A stretch of DNA of 23,401 bases from Pedobacter sp. (GTDB lineage: Bacteria; Bacteroidota; Bacteroidia; Sphingobacteriales; Sphingobacteriaceae). Of the stretch, positions 1 to 7,219 are shown piece by piece (the stretch's first letter is position 1; every line of letters starts with the position of its first letter). The notes beneath the pieces are model-generated. The model was not told where the DNA came from. It ran no database searches and was given only the letters and a program-made list of their open reading frames with translations. Where the stretch lies: the NCBI GenBank assembly GCA_004295885.1, contig SEDG01000021.1, forward strand, positions 1 to 23,401, read 5' to 3'. Made by a program: the position numbers and the translations under genes.

Positions 1-110
1 AAAAAGGATATCGCCAACTATCTACACATCAATTATTCTCATTACGTAAAAATGAGCAATTATATCCCATAAGTTTGGATTTCCATATTAATTTCATTGG
101 ATTTCCAAAG

Positions 111-140
111 TTGCAACCCAATGTTTTACGCCGAGATTTG
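111..140 (+). promoter_or_regulatory. Possible promoter of the MauE-like gene
   Basis: A TTG at 111-113 and GAGATTTG at 133-140 are separated by 19 bp. This is near the Bacteroidota pattern of a TTTG-like -33 element and a TAnnTTTG -7 element, with one mismatch in the -7. The start codon follows 17 bp later. The match is weak and rests on consensus only. Confidence 0.25.
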
Positions 141-157
141 GTGTAAGACATTTAGAT

Positions 158-610
158 ATGGGAGCCGCTAAAAAACGTTATCTGCCAATTATTTTCTACA
201 GCCTAATCGCTTTACTGGTTTTACTTTGGACTTATAGCTCATTGAGCAAGCTGATGGACTTCAAACTTTTCAAGTCTCAATTGGAAGGCCAATCCCTAGG
301 AGCATTTACAGCTTCCTTAGCTTGGGCGGTACCCATGTGCGAATCGATCGTGTGTTTGTTGCTTCTTTCTAAGGCTACAAGGACAATGGGTTTGTGGCTA
401 TCCATCATTTTGCTCATTTCATTTACTGCCTACATCAGCTTAACGCTAATGGATTACTTTGAAAAAAGACCCTGTAGCTGTGGTGGCGTCTTGTCTGGCA
501 TGAGCTGGAACACCCACCTGTTATTTAACCTCTTTTTCATTGCGGTTAATGGGCTCGCCTTATGGTTAGTTAAAAAAATAGTCCCTGTGCAACCTAATTT
601 ATTGGAATAA
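158..610 (+). CDS. MauE/DoxX-like redox-associated inner-membrane protein
   Basis: The 150-residue protein has four hydrophobic segments at about 10-30, 52-70, 78-98 and 120-140. A short loop carries Cys106-Ser-Cys108-Gly-Gly, the CxC motif typical of MauE-type proteins in Bacteroidota. Family members are thought to pass reducing equivalents or help disulfide handling across the inner membrane; methylamine dehydrogenase maturation is the founding case, and nothing here points to that substrate. The gene stands upstream of a small secreted DUF6520-like gene and faces an operon that contains a periplasmic TlpA-like thioredoxin, so a shared envelope thiol role is plausible but inferred. The ATG start is the first in frame after a plausible promoter. 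The family call is fairly sure, the function is not. Confidence 0.75.
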   Translation: MGAAKKRYLPIIFYSLIALLVLLWTYSSLSKLMDFKLFKSQLEGQSLGAFTASLAWAVPMCESIVCLLLLSKATRTMGLWLSIILLISFTAYISLTLMDYFEKRPCSCGGVLSGMSWNTHLLFNLFFIAVNGLALWLVKKIVPVQPNLLE

Positions 611-849
611 AATACGTTGCTGGATCAGCCATTTGGCCATCGCTTGGCTTGCAATGCCTAAGCGCTTTGCAAGTTTAAGCACCATGCGGTGCGCCATTGG
701 CTTTATGCCTAAAATTTAACATAAGTTGTGCCTAAAACTCTGGGAGTTGAAAGGCTCAGGTTTCGGGCCTACCAAAATGGCTCAAATAACGTTTAATTTT
801 TTACCAACTTTTTAGCTGTTTGTTCAAATGCAATAAAACAGCAACTACA

Positions 850-1161
850 ATGCAAAATTTAAAAAAAGTAATGCCTTTAATGGCTTTAGTATTAGGAATG
901 GGTTTAGTATTTAGCCAAAGTGCGTTTAAAAGCACTACGGCCGTGAGGTATAAATACTTGAATAATAACGAGACTAACATCAATCAGCCAAGTTCTTGGC
1001 AAGTAATTACCAGCAGCAACGAACCAAGTTGTGATAATGGTGAACAACTTCCATGTGTAATAGAAGTAGATGGCTCGTTAAGTACCTTTTTAATAAATCA
1101 CCCGACAGCTGCTGACATCTTAGACGCACCAGAAATGAAAAGTTCTAAAAGTGAGCTTTAA
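850..1161 (+). CDS. Small secreted DUF6520-like protein
   Basis: The reading frame opens with TTG at 820, but the ATG at 850 is the likely start because a clean signal peptide follows directly: a Lys pair, then a hydrophobic run at about 7-23, with likely cleavage near the Ser-Gln-Ser-Ala at 22-25. This gives 103 residues. The mature part is polar, with two cysteines (61 and 69) that could form one disulfide. This is the pattern of the DUF6520 family, small exported Bacteroidota proteins of unknown function often found near MauE, TlpA and SusC/D genes. The 239 bp upstream hold no other gene but carry TGCCTAA repeats at 655, 706 and 729. A strong terminator follows 11 bp after the stop. The family call is from memory of its typical N-terminus. 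Confidence 0.65.
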   Translation: MQNLKKVMPLMALVLGMGLVFSQSAFKSTTAVRYKYLNNNETNINQPSSWQVITSSNEPSCDNGEQLPCVIEVDGSLSTFLINHPTAADILDAPEMKSSKSEL

Positions 1162-1172
1162 TATTTAAACGT

Positions 1173-1205
1173 AAAATGGGCAAGGATAATCTTGCCCATT
1201 TTTTT
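1173..1205. terminator. Bidirectional intrinsic terminator
   Basis: A 12-bp perfect stem (1173-1184 with 1191-1202, core ATGGGCAAG) surrounds a 6-nt GATAAT loop. T runs lie on both outer sides when read from either strand. It sits between the stops of the convergent DUF6520-like and SusD-like genes and overlaps the end of the latter, so it can serve both. Confidence 0.9.
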
Positions 1206-2550
1206 AGTAAGAATTTTGAGGCATCCCACTCAAAGCAATCACATCATCAGGTATTGGCAATGCAAAGCCCTTATCATTGGGTAACAACAAGTATTCTTTA
1301 ATACCCACCACCCGTTTTAGGCTAATTCCCGCCCCCATTACATTCAATCTCTTAATATCCATCCACCTCAGCCCCCTAAACAACAATTCCTTTCTTCTCT
1401 CCCTTAACGCCCAATCGATAACCTGTTGTTTATTGGTGCTTTGCAATGCCTGGAAGGTATTGGTCTTGTACCGTTTCTTCAGTAATGTATTTAAGTCTGC
1501 TAACGCTTCTTGTATCCGACCCATTCTCGCTAAACATTCTGCTCTCATTAAATAAACCTCATCCGTTGCCACGCCACTAAAGGGATTTACCGTGCCTTCG
1601 TAACTTCCCTTAAAGCCAAACGTTCCGTTGTTGTTATTCTTGAAAAACACTTGAGTCCTCAAGTCGTTGGCTTCAAAAAGCGCTAGTACTTCAGGGTTTA
1701 CCTTTGCCCTAGCATTGTTCAGCAAGCCACTAGGGTAAAAGCTATCGTGCAAGATCTCCATATTAAATTGAGGTACTGGATAGGCAGCGCTTGCACTTAG
1801 CGTATTAAAGTCTAATAAATCTGCCTTCAATTTCAAGCTTGCATCTGCAGCAGCAAACGCCTCCTCATATTTGTTCATACTCAGATAAGCTCTCGCCAAC
1901 ATGCCGTAAGCGGCAGGTTTGCTTGGTCGCATTACGTGTACCTGGGTGTTTGGCAGTTCTTGTACCGCTATAGTTAACTCTGCGATAACCTCGTCGTAGC
2001 CTCGTTGTACAGACGATCTTACGGAAGGTTCGTTAAAATCTATGCCAGAACGAAGTGGGATCCCTATATCCTGTGCCGCAGTTGTTGAATTATAACTAGG
2101 GGCATAAGCAAACAAAGTCTTAAGCAAACTCTTAGCTCGGTAATAATGTGCGATACCATTGACATTATGCCACTGAACTTCATTGCTATTGTTTTTTTCG
2201 ATCTCAGCCAGTATTGCCAAGACACTATTCGCCCGGTAGAGCGCCCGGTAATTGTAAAACCATTCATTTAAGGTTGATGCATAGATATTACTCTTTTGCC
2301 AAGTATACATTCGCTGATTTTGCTCACTCTGCGTGGCATAGTCTGCATCGGTCAAGTAATATTCCGTAGAGCTGGCCTCTGGCGTTACCCCATCTACAAA
2401 ATTTAGCACATTATAGTGATCTAACAACGCTTGGAGGTCTGCCAGTGTGGTAGGTGTAGCGAGCCTGGAATTAGGTTTTTCGTCTAGGAATTTTTTGCAG
2501 CCCAAACATAAAAACAGCGCTAGTAATAGTGGTAGTTTAATATTTTTCAT
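1204..2550 (-). CDS. SusD/RagB-family outer-membrane nutrient-binding lipoprotein
   Basis: The protein has 448 residues with a lipoprotein signal: a hydrophobic run ending in Leu-Cys-Leu-Gly-Cys18, so Cys18 should be lipidated and the protein anchored to the outer membrane. After it comes the typical SusD N-terminus (KKFLDEKPNSRLATPTT) and helical repeats (YRAKSLL, AYGMLARAYLSMNKYEEAF). The C-terminus has the family pattern EVYLMRAECLARMG, then WALRERRKELLFRGLRWMDIKRL. SusD proteins cap a SusC barrel and hand over oligomeric substrates. It lies 17 bp downstream of the SusC gene and is the last gene of the operon. No glycoside hydrolase, protease or sigma/anti-sigma gene is adjacent, so the substrate cannot be predicted. 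Confidence 0.93.
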   Translation of the reverse strand: MKNIKLPLLLALFLCLGCKKFLDEKPNSRLATPTTLADLQALLDHYNVLNFVDGVTPEASSTEYYLTDADYATQSEQNQRMYTWQKSNIYASTLNEWFYNYRALYRANSVLAILAEIEKNNSNEVQWHNVNGIAHYYRAKSLLKTLFAYAPSYNSTTAAQDIGIPLRSGIDFNEPSVRSSVQRGYDEVIAELTIAVQELPNTQVHVMRPSKPAAYGMLARAYLSMNKYEEAFAAADASLKLKADLLDFNTLSASAAYPVPQFNMEILHDSFYPSGLLNNARAKVNPEVLALFEANDLRTQVFFKNNNNGTFGFKGSYEGTVNPFSGVATDEVYLMRAECLARMGRIQEALADLNTLLKKRYKTNTFQALQSTNKQQVIDWALRERRKELLFRGLRWMDIKRLNVMGAGISLKRVVGIKEYLLLPNDKGFALPIPDDVIALSGMPQNSY

Positions 2551-2567
2551 TTCTTAAATTGTTAAGG

Positions 2568-5500
2568 TTAAAAGTTGCTCCTTAAGCCAAAGGTTAAGTT
2601 TCGGGGACTTGGAACATTAGGGTAATCTGGATCAATGCCTGCTTTATTGGCACTCCATAATATACCTAGGTTATTAGCGACTATAAAAAAGTCTGTCTTT
2701 AAAGGCAAAAAGCCATAGGTTTTTTTAGGTTTTAGCGAATAGCTCAGATTAACGTATTGCATTCTCACGTGATCGCCCTTTAAAACGGTAGCAGTTGAGC
2801 CTGCATAAAAGGAATCCCTGTTATTATTTACTGGATAAGCCATACTTGGCACCGTAGTGATCAATTCATCACCAGGACGTTGCCAACGCTTGTTAAAATC
2901 GCCATCAGCTTGCCTTCGGTTAAACAGGTTACCATAATAAATGGTGTTCTTCCTAAAATAATATCCCAATTTATAGCTCAACCTAATGTCTATTGTCCAA
3001 TTTTTGTAGCTAAAGCTATTGCCCACGGCGCCTATTTTTGTGGGTAACGCAGATCCATGGTATACCATTTCATTGACAGTTACATTGGAACCAATTAAAT
3101 TGGCATAATCCTTAGACACCTGCCCATTCAAGTTACCCAATGGATCACCCGTTAACGGGTCTAATCCAGCAAAGGGAAAGGAGAGCATGGCAAAAACGGG
3201 CTTGCCCACAATGCCCGCAACCCCAACGTTGCCATTGACATAATTACTGCCCTGTATGCTACTCTGGTAATTAGCCAGCACTTCGTCCTCATAAAAATTG
3301 AAAAAGAGATTGGTTGCCCACTTCAACTTACCCGTTGTGTTTAAACTGCTCAATTCTATATCCACACCTTTTGCTGCAATTATAGCCGTGTTTCTGATTA
3401 CGCTTGTACCGATACCAGCAGTGTAGTCTATCGGACTGTTGCCAAACAAATCGGTAGATTTTTTATAGTAGTATTCGACACTTCCCCTTAGGCGGTTTTG
3501 CTTGAGGGCAAAATCTACCCCGACATTTAACATCTTTACTCGCTCCCATTTCAGCTCGGGGTTGGCATAATTATTATAAGCGGCATACGGTTGCAGGGTA
3601 TAGGGAGAAATACCATTGTACACGATGGTGGTAAGCGCTGTTAATCCAGGATCCGTGTTACCACTTGCTCCGTAACTTGCCCGCAACTTAAGGTAAGGTA
3701 AAAAAGAAAGGTGGTAAAAGTTTTCGTTGCTGATATTCCAGCCGGCACCCAGGCTAAACAATGGGTTCCAAAGGTCGTTAGTCTTTAAACCATAAAGATT
3801 AGAGGCATCTCGTCTGGCACTTAGGGATAGTATGTATTTCTGATCGTAAGTATAGGCGGCATTTGCAAACAGGGAAACAAAGCGATTCGTGGTTTGCTTC
3901 AATTCATCTTTATATGGAATAAAAGCGCTGCTTCCGGTTACAAATGTCTTGTAAGCATTTACGTAATCAACAGGAGTACCCACTAGCGTGTTCTCGTTAA
4001 CTCCATACAAGGTATTACCAGCTAAGTCATTCACTGTGCTCCTTGCTTCTGCACCGGCCAAAGCATCAAAAGAGTGCTTGCCAAAAGTTCTGTCAAAATC
4101 TAGTTGCAACCTGCCTTGGTGGCTGTTTAAAATATTGGATGAGCGGTTATGGATTTCTCCATAGGGCAAGTTTCTTTTTAATACACCGGCGGCATCAATA
4201 ACGCTAAACTGATTAATCAAGCTTCTTGTACTGTAAGCATTCACTCCATTCACGTTATTTGATTCTTGGTCTTGTTGCTGGTATTGATAGTTAAGACTAA
4301 GGCGCAATCCTTTTAACAACTCATATTCAGTACCTAAGTTGGCAATGATACTTTGCAGGCCAGTAGTTGTCTCGGTAGCTTTATGATCCGTCATCGGGTA
4401 ATAATTCCAATCTAAGAGCTTCCCATTCCCGGCAGTTGCTAAATAAGGGAGCCGAAAATCCTTAATCACTGCTAATGCATTACCTTGCTCATCTGCTAAT
4501 TGGGTGTAAACGGGTAACGAGCCGTTGGTTGTACTCAAACCATCTAAACCTATCTTCCCACTTTTATTGTTAGCTCTGGTTAAGCTCAACTTCGCGTTTG
4601 CTTTCCACCCTTTTAGCAATTGTACATTTTGTTCCAATCTTAAATTGGTCCTGGAATAAGTTGCCGCCAATTCATTTACATTCTGATCATAACCAAAACT
4701 GGCCAGCCAACTTGCCCTTTCTCCCCCCTTGCTAAACTGCAGCGCATATTGTTGGTTTTTACCAATGCCATAAACATTATCGGTTAGCTCTGTTAACAAG
4801 CTGTGTTTGCTCAAAAAAGCGATTCGTTCATCATAGGCTGCTTGACTGATCTTTCCATCTCTCAGTGCAATCCGTAATTCTACCACCTCACTAAGTGGCG
4901 CCTTGTCTGTGGCCGTTTCCTGACTGGTATAAAAACCCTTGTCAAACAGCATGTTCTCTACCATGATGGCATCGCTACTTGACATCTGTGGTTGGTAAAA
5001 AAGATTTGGCTTTTCTGTCAATTTTAAGTTGGCATTGAAACTGACCTTAAGGGCTTGGTTTAACGTTGCCTTTTTTGTAGTGATAACAATTACGCCATTA
5101 CCTGCCCTAGCACCCCAAATGGAGGCTGCCGCTGCATCCTTTAAAACAGTGATGTGTTCAATGTCATTCGGGTTAATTAAACCAAGGTCTCCATCATATG
5201 GAAAATTATCCAATATAATCAGCGGTGTGCGAGGCCCTCTCAAAGTGCTCAAACCCCTAACCATTACCGCTTGGAGTTCGTTTACCTTCGCCTGCATCAC
5301 GATTACTAGAGTAGTTGGATGAGGGAGCGTAATGAGGGTATCAATAGGCTTATAATTGAGGTGCCTGATCTGCAGGAGCACCTTGCCATTGGGCAAACTT
5401 AATGTAAACTCGCCGTTGGCATTGCTTTGCCACTTATCTGCACCAGCAAGGGAGAGGTTAACATTGGCAATGGGTTGTTGCCTTTCGTCGTATATTTTAC

Positions 5501-5576
5501 CATTTATAGTATTTTGGGCAAATCCCTGAGAGATAAACAGGTGGAATAGCCACAGGAGCATTAATTTTTTTTTCAC
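2568..5576 (-). CDS. SusC/RagA-family TonB-dependent outer-membrane transporter
   Basis: The 1002-residue protein has a signal peptide (about 1-20, cleaved near FAQ) and a carboxypeptidase-regulatory-like beta domain at about 22-95 (NGKIYDERQQPIANVNLSLAG). A plug domain at about 100-170 carries the SusC signature INPNDIEHITVLKDAAAASIWGARAGNGVIVITTK (given here in outline), then a long beta-barrel ends in an aromatic residue (LTFGLRSNF). It imports a substrate bound by its SusD partner, using TonB and the proton gradient. The annotated start at 5576 is GTG; an ATG five codons further in is a possible alternative. It lies 11 bp after the TlpA-like gene and 17 bp before SusD, so the three form one transcription unit. 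A classic N-terminal extension for anti-sigma signalling is absent. Confidence 0.95.
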   Translation of the reverse strand: MKKKLMLLWLFHLFISQGFAQNTINGKIYDERQQPIANVNLSLAGADKWQSNANGEFTLSLPNGKVLLQIRHLNYKPIDTLITLPHPTTLVIVMQAKVNELQAVMVRGLSTLRGPRTPLIILDNFPYDGDLGLINPNDIEHITVLKDAAAASIWGARAGNGVIVITTKKATLNQALKVSFNANLKLTEKPNLFYQPQMSSSDAIMVENMLFDKGFYTSQETATDKAPLSEVVELRIALRDGKISQAAYDERIAFLSKHSLLTELTDNVYGIGKNQQYALQFSKGGERASWLASFGYDQNVNELAATYSRTNLRLEQNVQLLKGWKANAKLSLTRANNKSGKIGLDGLSTTNGSLPVYTQLADEQGNALAVIKDFRLPYLATAGNGKLLDWNYYPMTDHKATETTTGLQSIIANLGTEYELLKGLRLSLNYQYQQQDQESNNVNGVNAYSTRSLINQFSVIDAAGVLKRNLPYGEIHNRSSNILNSHQGRLQLDFDRTFGKHSFDALAGAEARSTVNDLAGNTLYGVNENTLVGTPVDYVNAYKTFVTGSSAFIPYKDELKQTTNRFVSLFANAAYTYDQKYILSLSARRDASNLYGLKTNDLWNPLFSLGAGWNISNENFYHLSFLPYLKLRASYGASGNTDPGLTALTTIVYNGISPYTLQPYAAYNNYANPELKWERVKMLNVGVDFALKQNRLRGSVEYYYKKSTDLFGNSPIDYTAGIGTSVIRNTAIIAAKGVDIELSSLNTTGKLKWATNLFFNFYEDEVLANYQSSIQGSNYVNGNVGVAGIVGKPVFAMLSFPFAGLDPLTGDPLGNLNGQVSKDYANLIGSNVTVNEMVYHGSALPTKIGAVGNSFSYKNWTIDIRLSYKLGYYFRKNTIYYGNLFNRRQADGDFNKRWQRPGDELITTVPSMAYPVNNNRDSFYAGSTATVLKGDHVRMQYVNLSYSLKPKKTYGFLPLKTDFFIVANNLGILWSANKAGIDPDYPNVPSPRNLTFGLRSNF

Positions 5577-5587
5577 GATAGTTAGGT

Positions 5588-6178
5588 TTAGTTTTTCGGT
5601 TGATTTGCAATTTTTGCTTTTCTGGCGGCACGGATGGCGGCTAGCCGTTTACTGTTGTCGATCACAGTTTTAATGGCAGCAGCGTTTGTAAATTCTGCAC
5701 TGGTAATGGCCCTTACCTCGCCATCGATGATCCAGATGTTCTGCGGCAGCACGTTCGGTGCAAAAAGCTTGATTAAGCTGGTATCGCTAACCACCGTAGG
5801 CAAGGTATAATTTCGATAGGGTAAGGTTTTAGCAGCAAATAGGTCTTCAATCTTCGCTGGGCTATCCTTATAGGAACTTGGATTAACGAGCAAAATCTTT
5901 AAACCCTCTAAACCTGCAGCCTGGAGGGCTTCGAGTTCTGGAAACTTGACAATACAACTGGCACACCAAGTTGCCCAGTAATCCAGAATGAGCAAACCAT
6001 CCTTGTAAGGTAGAAGGGATTGTTTAACATATCTACCGTTTTGGAAGATCATATGTTCCTGTTGCCAAAAGTTGTTGGGTAGTTTGGAACCCACCTTTAA
6101 GGGCTTTATTTCTTGCGCTTTGGCACAAAAATCTAGGCATAGCAATGCCATTACGCATATTATCGCTATTTTTTTCAT
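5588..6178 (-). CDS. Periplasmic TlpA-like thiol-disulfide oxidoreductase
   Basis: The 196-residue protein has a signal peptide (about 1-21, ending AKA/Q) and a thioredoxin fold with the active site Trp71-Cys-Ala-Ser-Cys75 preceded by the usual LILDYWAT strand. The cis-proline expected near the active site is probably Pro145 (VLPQNIWIID). A basic Ala/Lys/Arg-rich tail ends the protein. TlpA-like proteins reduce or isomerise disulfides of exported proteins. It is the first gene of the operon with the SusC and SusD genes, 11 bp ahead of SusC. Together with the MauE-like and cysteine-containing DUF6520-like genes facing this operon it suggests a thiol-linked uptake or maturation theme, which is inference. 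The start ATG is clear. Confidence 0.88.
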   Translation of the reverse strand: MKKIAIICVMALLCLDFCAKAQEIKPLKVGSKLPNNFWQQEHMIFQNGRYVKQSLLPYKDGLLILDYWATWCASCIVKFPELEALQAAGLEGLKILLVNPSSYKDSPAKIEDLFAAKTLPYRNYTLPTVVSDTSLIKLFAPNVLPQNIWIIDGEVRAITSAEFTNAAAIKTVIDNSKRLAAIRAARKAKIANQPKN

Positions 6179-6309
6179 TAGAATAGATGGTTAGATGTTT
6201 AAGAAAAAAGAATGGAAAAAAAGCGGGAACCACCCAGTGCTTATGATACCGGGCTTAACTGATTTAATTACAAAAAACCTATTCGTTTCATTGCTCGTAT
6301 TGGTTATAC

Positions 6310-6511
6310 GAGTCTTGATTGGCGAAGTTCACAATACATGTGAGGCTGCATACCATGATTACATTAAAGTTTCTGACGCCTTACGTTAACTTGGATTTAC
6401 AACAGCCCCACATCTATTTCGATGTACAAATATAGCACAACTACACATAGATATGGGTATTAAAACTGTTGTCTTGCGTTAACGGCGTCAGATTTTGTAA
6501 TCACAAGACTC
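6310..6511. repeat. Long degenerate inverted repeat between the TlpA operon and the HTH gene
   Basis: Paired blocks lie in mirror order around about 6430: gagtcttg 6310-6317 with caagactc 6504-6511; tgattac 6356-6362 with gtaatca 6497-6503; ctgacgcc 6373-6380 with ggcgtcag 6484-6491; gttaac 6385-6390 with gttaac 6478-6483; acaacag 6399-6405 with ctgttgt 6466-6472; cccacatctat 6407-6417 with atagatatggg 6447-6457 (one mismatch). Spacers differ between arms. Weaker similarity (aaacgaata, tttttt) seems to run further out on both sides. The 469-bp gap at 6179-6647 holds no gene I trust. It could be a decayed palindromic element or an inverted duplication of a control region. Confidence 0.7.
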
Positions 6512-6647
6512 TTATTAATACCTTTTTTGATAAACGAATATACAATAATCTTTAATAATTCGAAAGTATTCTTTAAAAAATATGATGAAATATTAAGAAA
6601 TTATTAAGGTAACTACTTAGTGTTTAAGTTTAGAGAAAAAATATACT

Positions 6648-6929
6648 TTGGCTAAAAAAGCAGAATTAACTAAACTCGGTAAATATCTAATTCAGAAATC
6701 GGCAAATCGTGCGGAAATTTTTAGAAAAACCAGTATTAAGGAGTCTCGCCTAAGCCTATTAAGTAATGACCCAACAACCAAACTCACCGCTGAAGAGCTA
6801 TATCTGATCGCCTTAGCACTTGATGTTGAACCAGGTGATTTTCTGAAAGCAATTTGCTATGACATTGTGCTCAATTCACCAGAGCAACAGCAACAATTAG
6901 CCGCAAAGAGTAAGAAATTAAAAAGATAG
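6648..6929 (+). CDS. Small helix-turn-helix (Cro/C1-like) protein
   Basis: The protein has 93 residues. A stop lies ten codons upstream with no ATG or GTG between, so the TTG at 6648 (MAKKAELTKLGKYL) is the likely start. The middle resembles an XRE-type HTH: a first helix at about 10-20, then FRKTSIKESRLSLLSNDP as the helix-turn-helix, and LTAEELYLIALALDVEPGDFL as the family's closing helices (compare the 22861 gene). The conserved helix-2 glutamine pattern is missing, so it is a divergent member. A Gln/Lys-rich tail follows. It probably binds DNA as a small regulator, and its own upstream region contains the inverted repeat at 6310-6511, a possible target. Confidence 0.6.
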   Translation: MAKKAELTKLGKYLIQKSANRAEIFRKTSIKESRLSLLSNDPTTKLTAEELYLIALALDVEPGDFLKAICYDIVLNSPEQQQQLAAKSKKLKR

Positions 6930-6975
6930 TGTTACTATTCGGCAGAAGCAAAATTGCAAAAGCCAGCATTGCAAT

Positions 6976-7089
6976 TCATACAATACCAATAACCAATTCA
7001 CCCCAAGAGTAAATTTCATTGTTTTCTTTTGGCACAAGTAGCGAGAATATGTCTGATAATGCATTTGTAATTATATTCATTTTAATCAT
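6976..7089 (-). other. Possible micro-ORF interrupted by TGA before a hydrophobic segment
   Basis: On the minus strand an ATG at 7089 (or in frame at 7080) opens a 37-codon frame reading MIKMNIITNALSDIFSLL, then VPKENNEIYSWGELVIGIV, and then TGA. If the TGA is read through, the frame goes on as IAMLAFAILLLPNSN, giving a convincing single membrane helix around the stop. It could be a small membrane protein inactivated by a nonsense change, a 37-residue peptide as it stands, or chance. The frame then runs antisense into the HTH gene, which argues for decay or chance. Confidence 0.25.
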
Positions 7090-7123
7090 GTTTAAAATTG
7101 TTTAAACAATGGGGATGATTAAA
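7081..7123. repeat. Hairpin with a nested perfect palindrome
   Basis: TTTAATCAT (7081-7089) and ATGATTAAA (7115-7123) are perfect 9-bp inverted arms. Inside them ATTGTTTAAACAAT (7097-7110) is itself a perfect 14-bp palindrome. There is no flanking T run in either sense, so it looks more like a protein-binding site than a terminator. It lies at the start of the micro-ORF described for this area and 97 bp before the 7220 gene. Confidence 0.5.
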
Positions 7124-7179
7124 ACCTTGAGCTAATCAGTATTTTTATTTGTTTAATCGCTTCAATACTTATCTTCGCC

Positions 7180-7204
7180 ACTGGTTCGAACCCGGTCAAT
7201 CTAG
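7180..7204 (+). other. tRNA T-arm-like fragment, possible attachment-site remnant
   Basis: ACTGG-TTCGAAC-CCGGT (7180-7196) folds as a canonical 5-bp T stem with a 7-nt TTCGAAC loop. Seven bases (7197-7203) and a purine follow, as expected for an acceptor-stem half and discriminator base. No D arm, anticodon arm or 5' acceptor half is found upstream, so it is not a full tRNA gene. Such 3' tRNA pieces are often left where islands integrate, and the AT-rich accessory module starts 15 bp later. No second copy is visible in the window. Confidence 0.35.
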
Positions 7205-7219
7205 GAAGTAAATATAAAA

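Noticed and set aside
6195..6389. Plus-strand 64-codon frame before the HTH gene
   Set aside because: It runs through the control region of the TlpA operon and into the inverted repeat, and its sequence has no protein-like pattern beyond a chance hydrophobic run.
7171..7204. Complete tRNA gene
   Set aside because: Only a T arm and acceptor-length tail can be formed; no anticodon or D arm precedes it.
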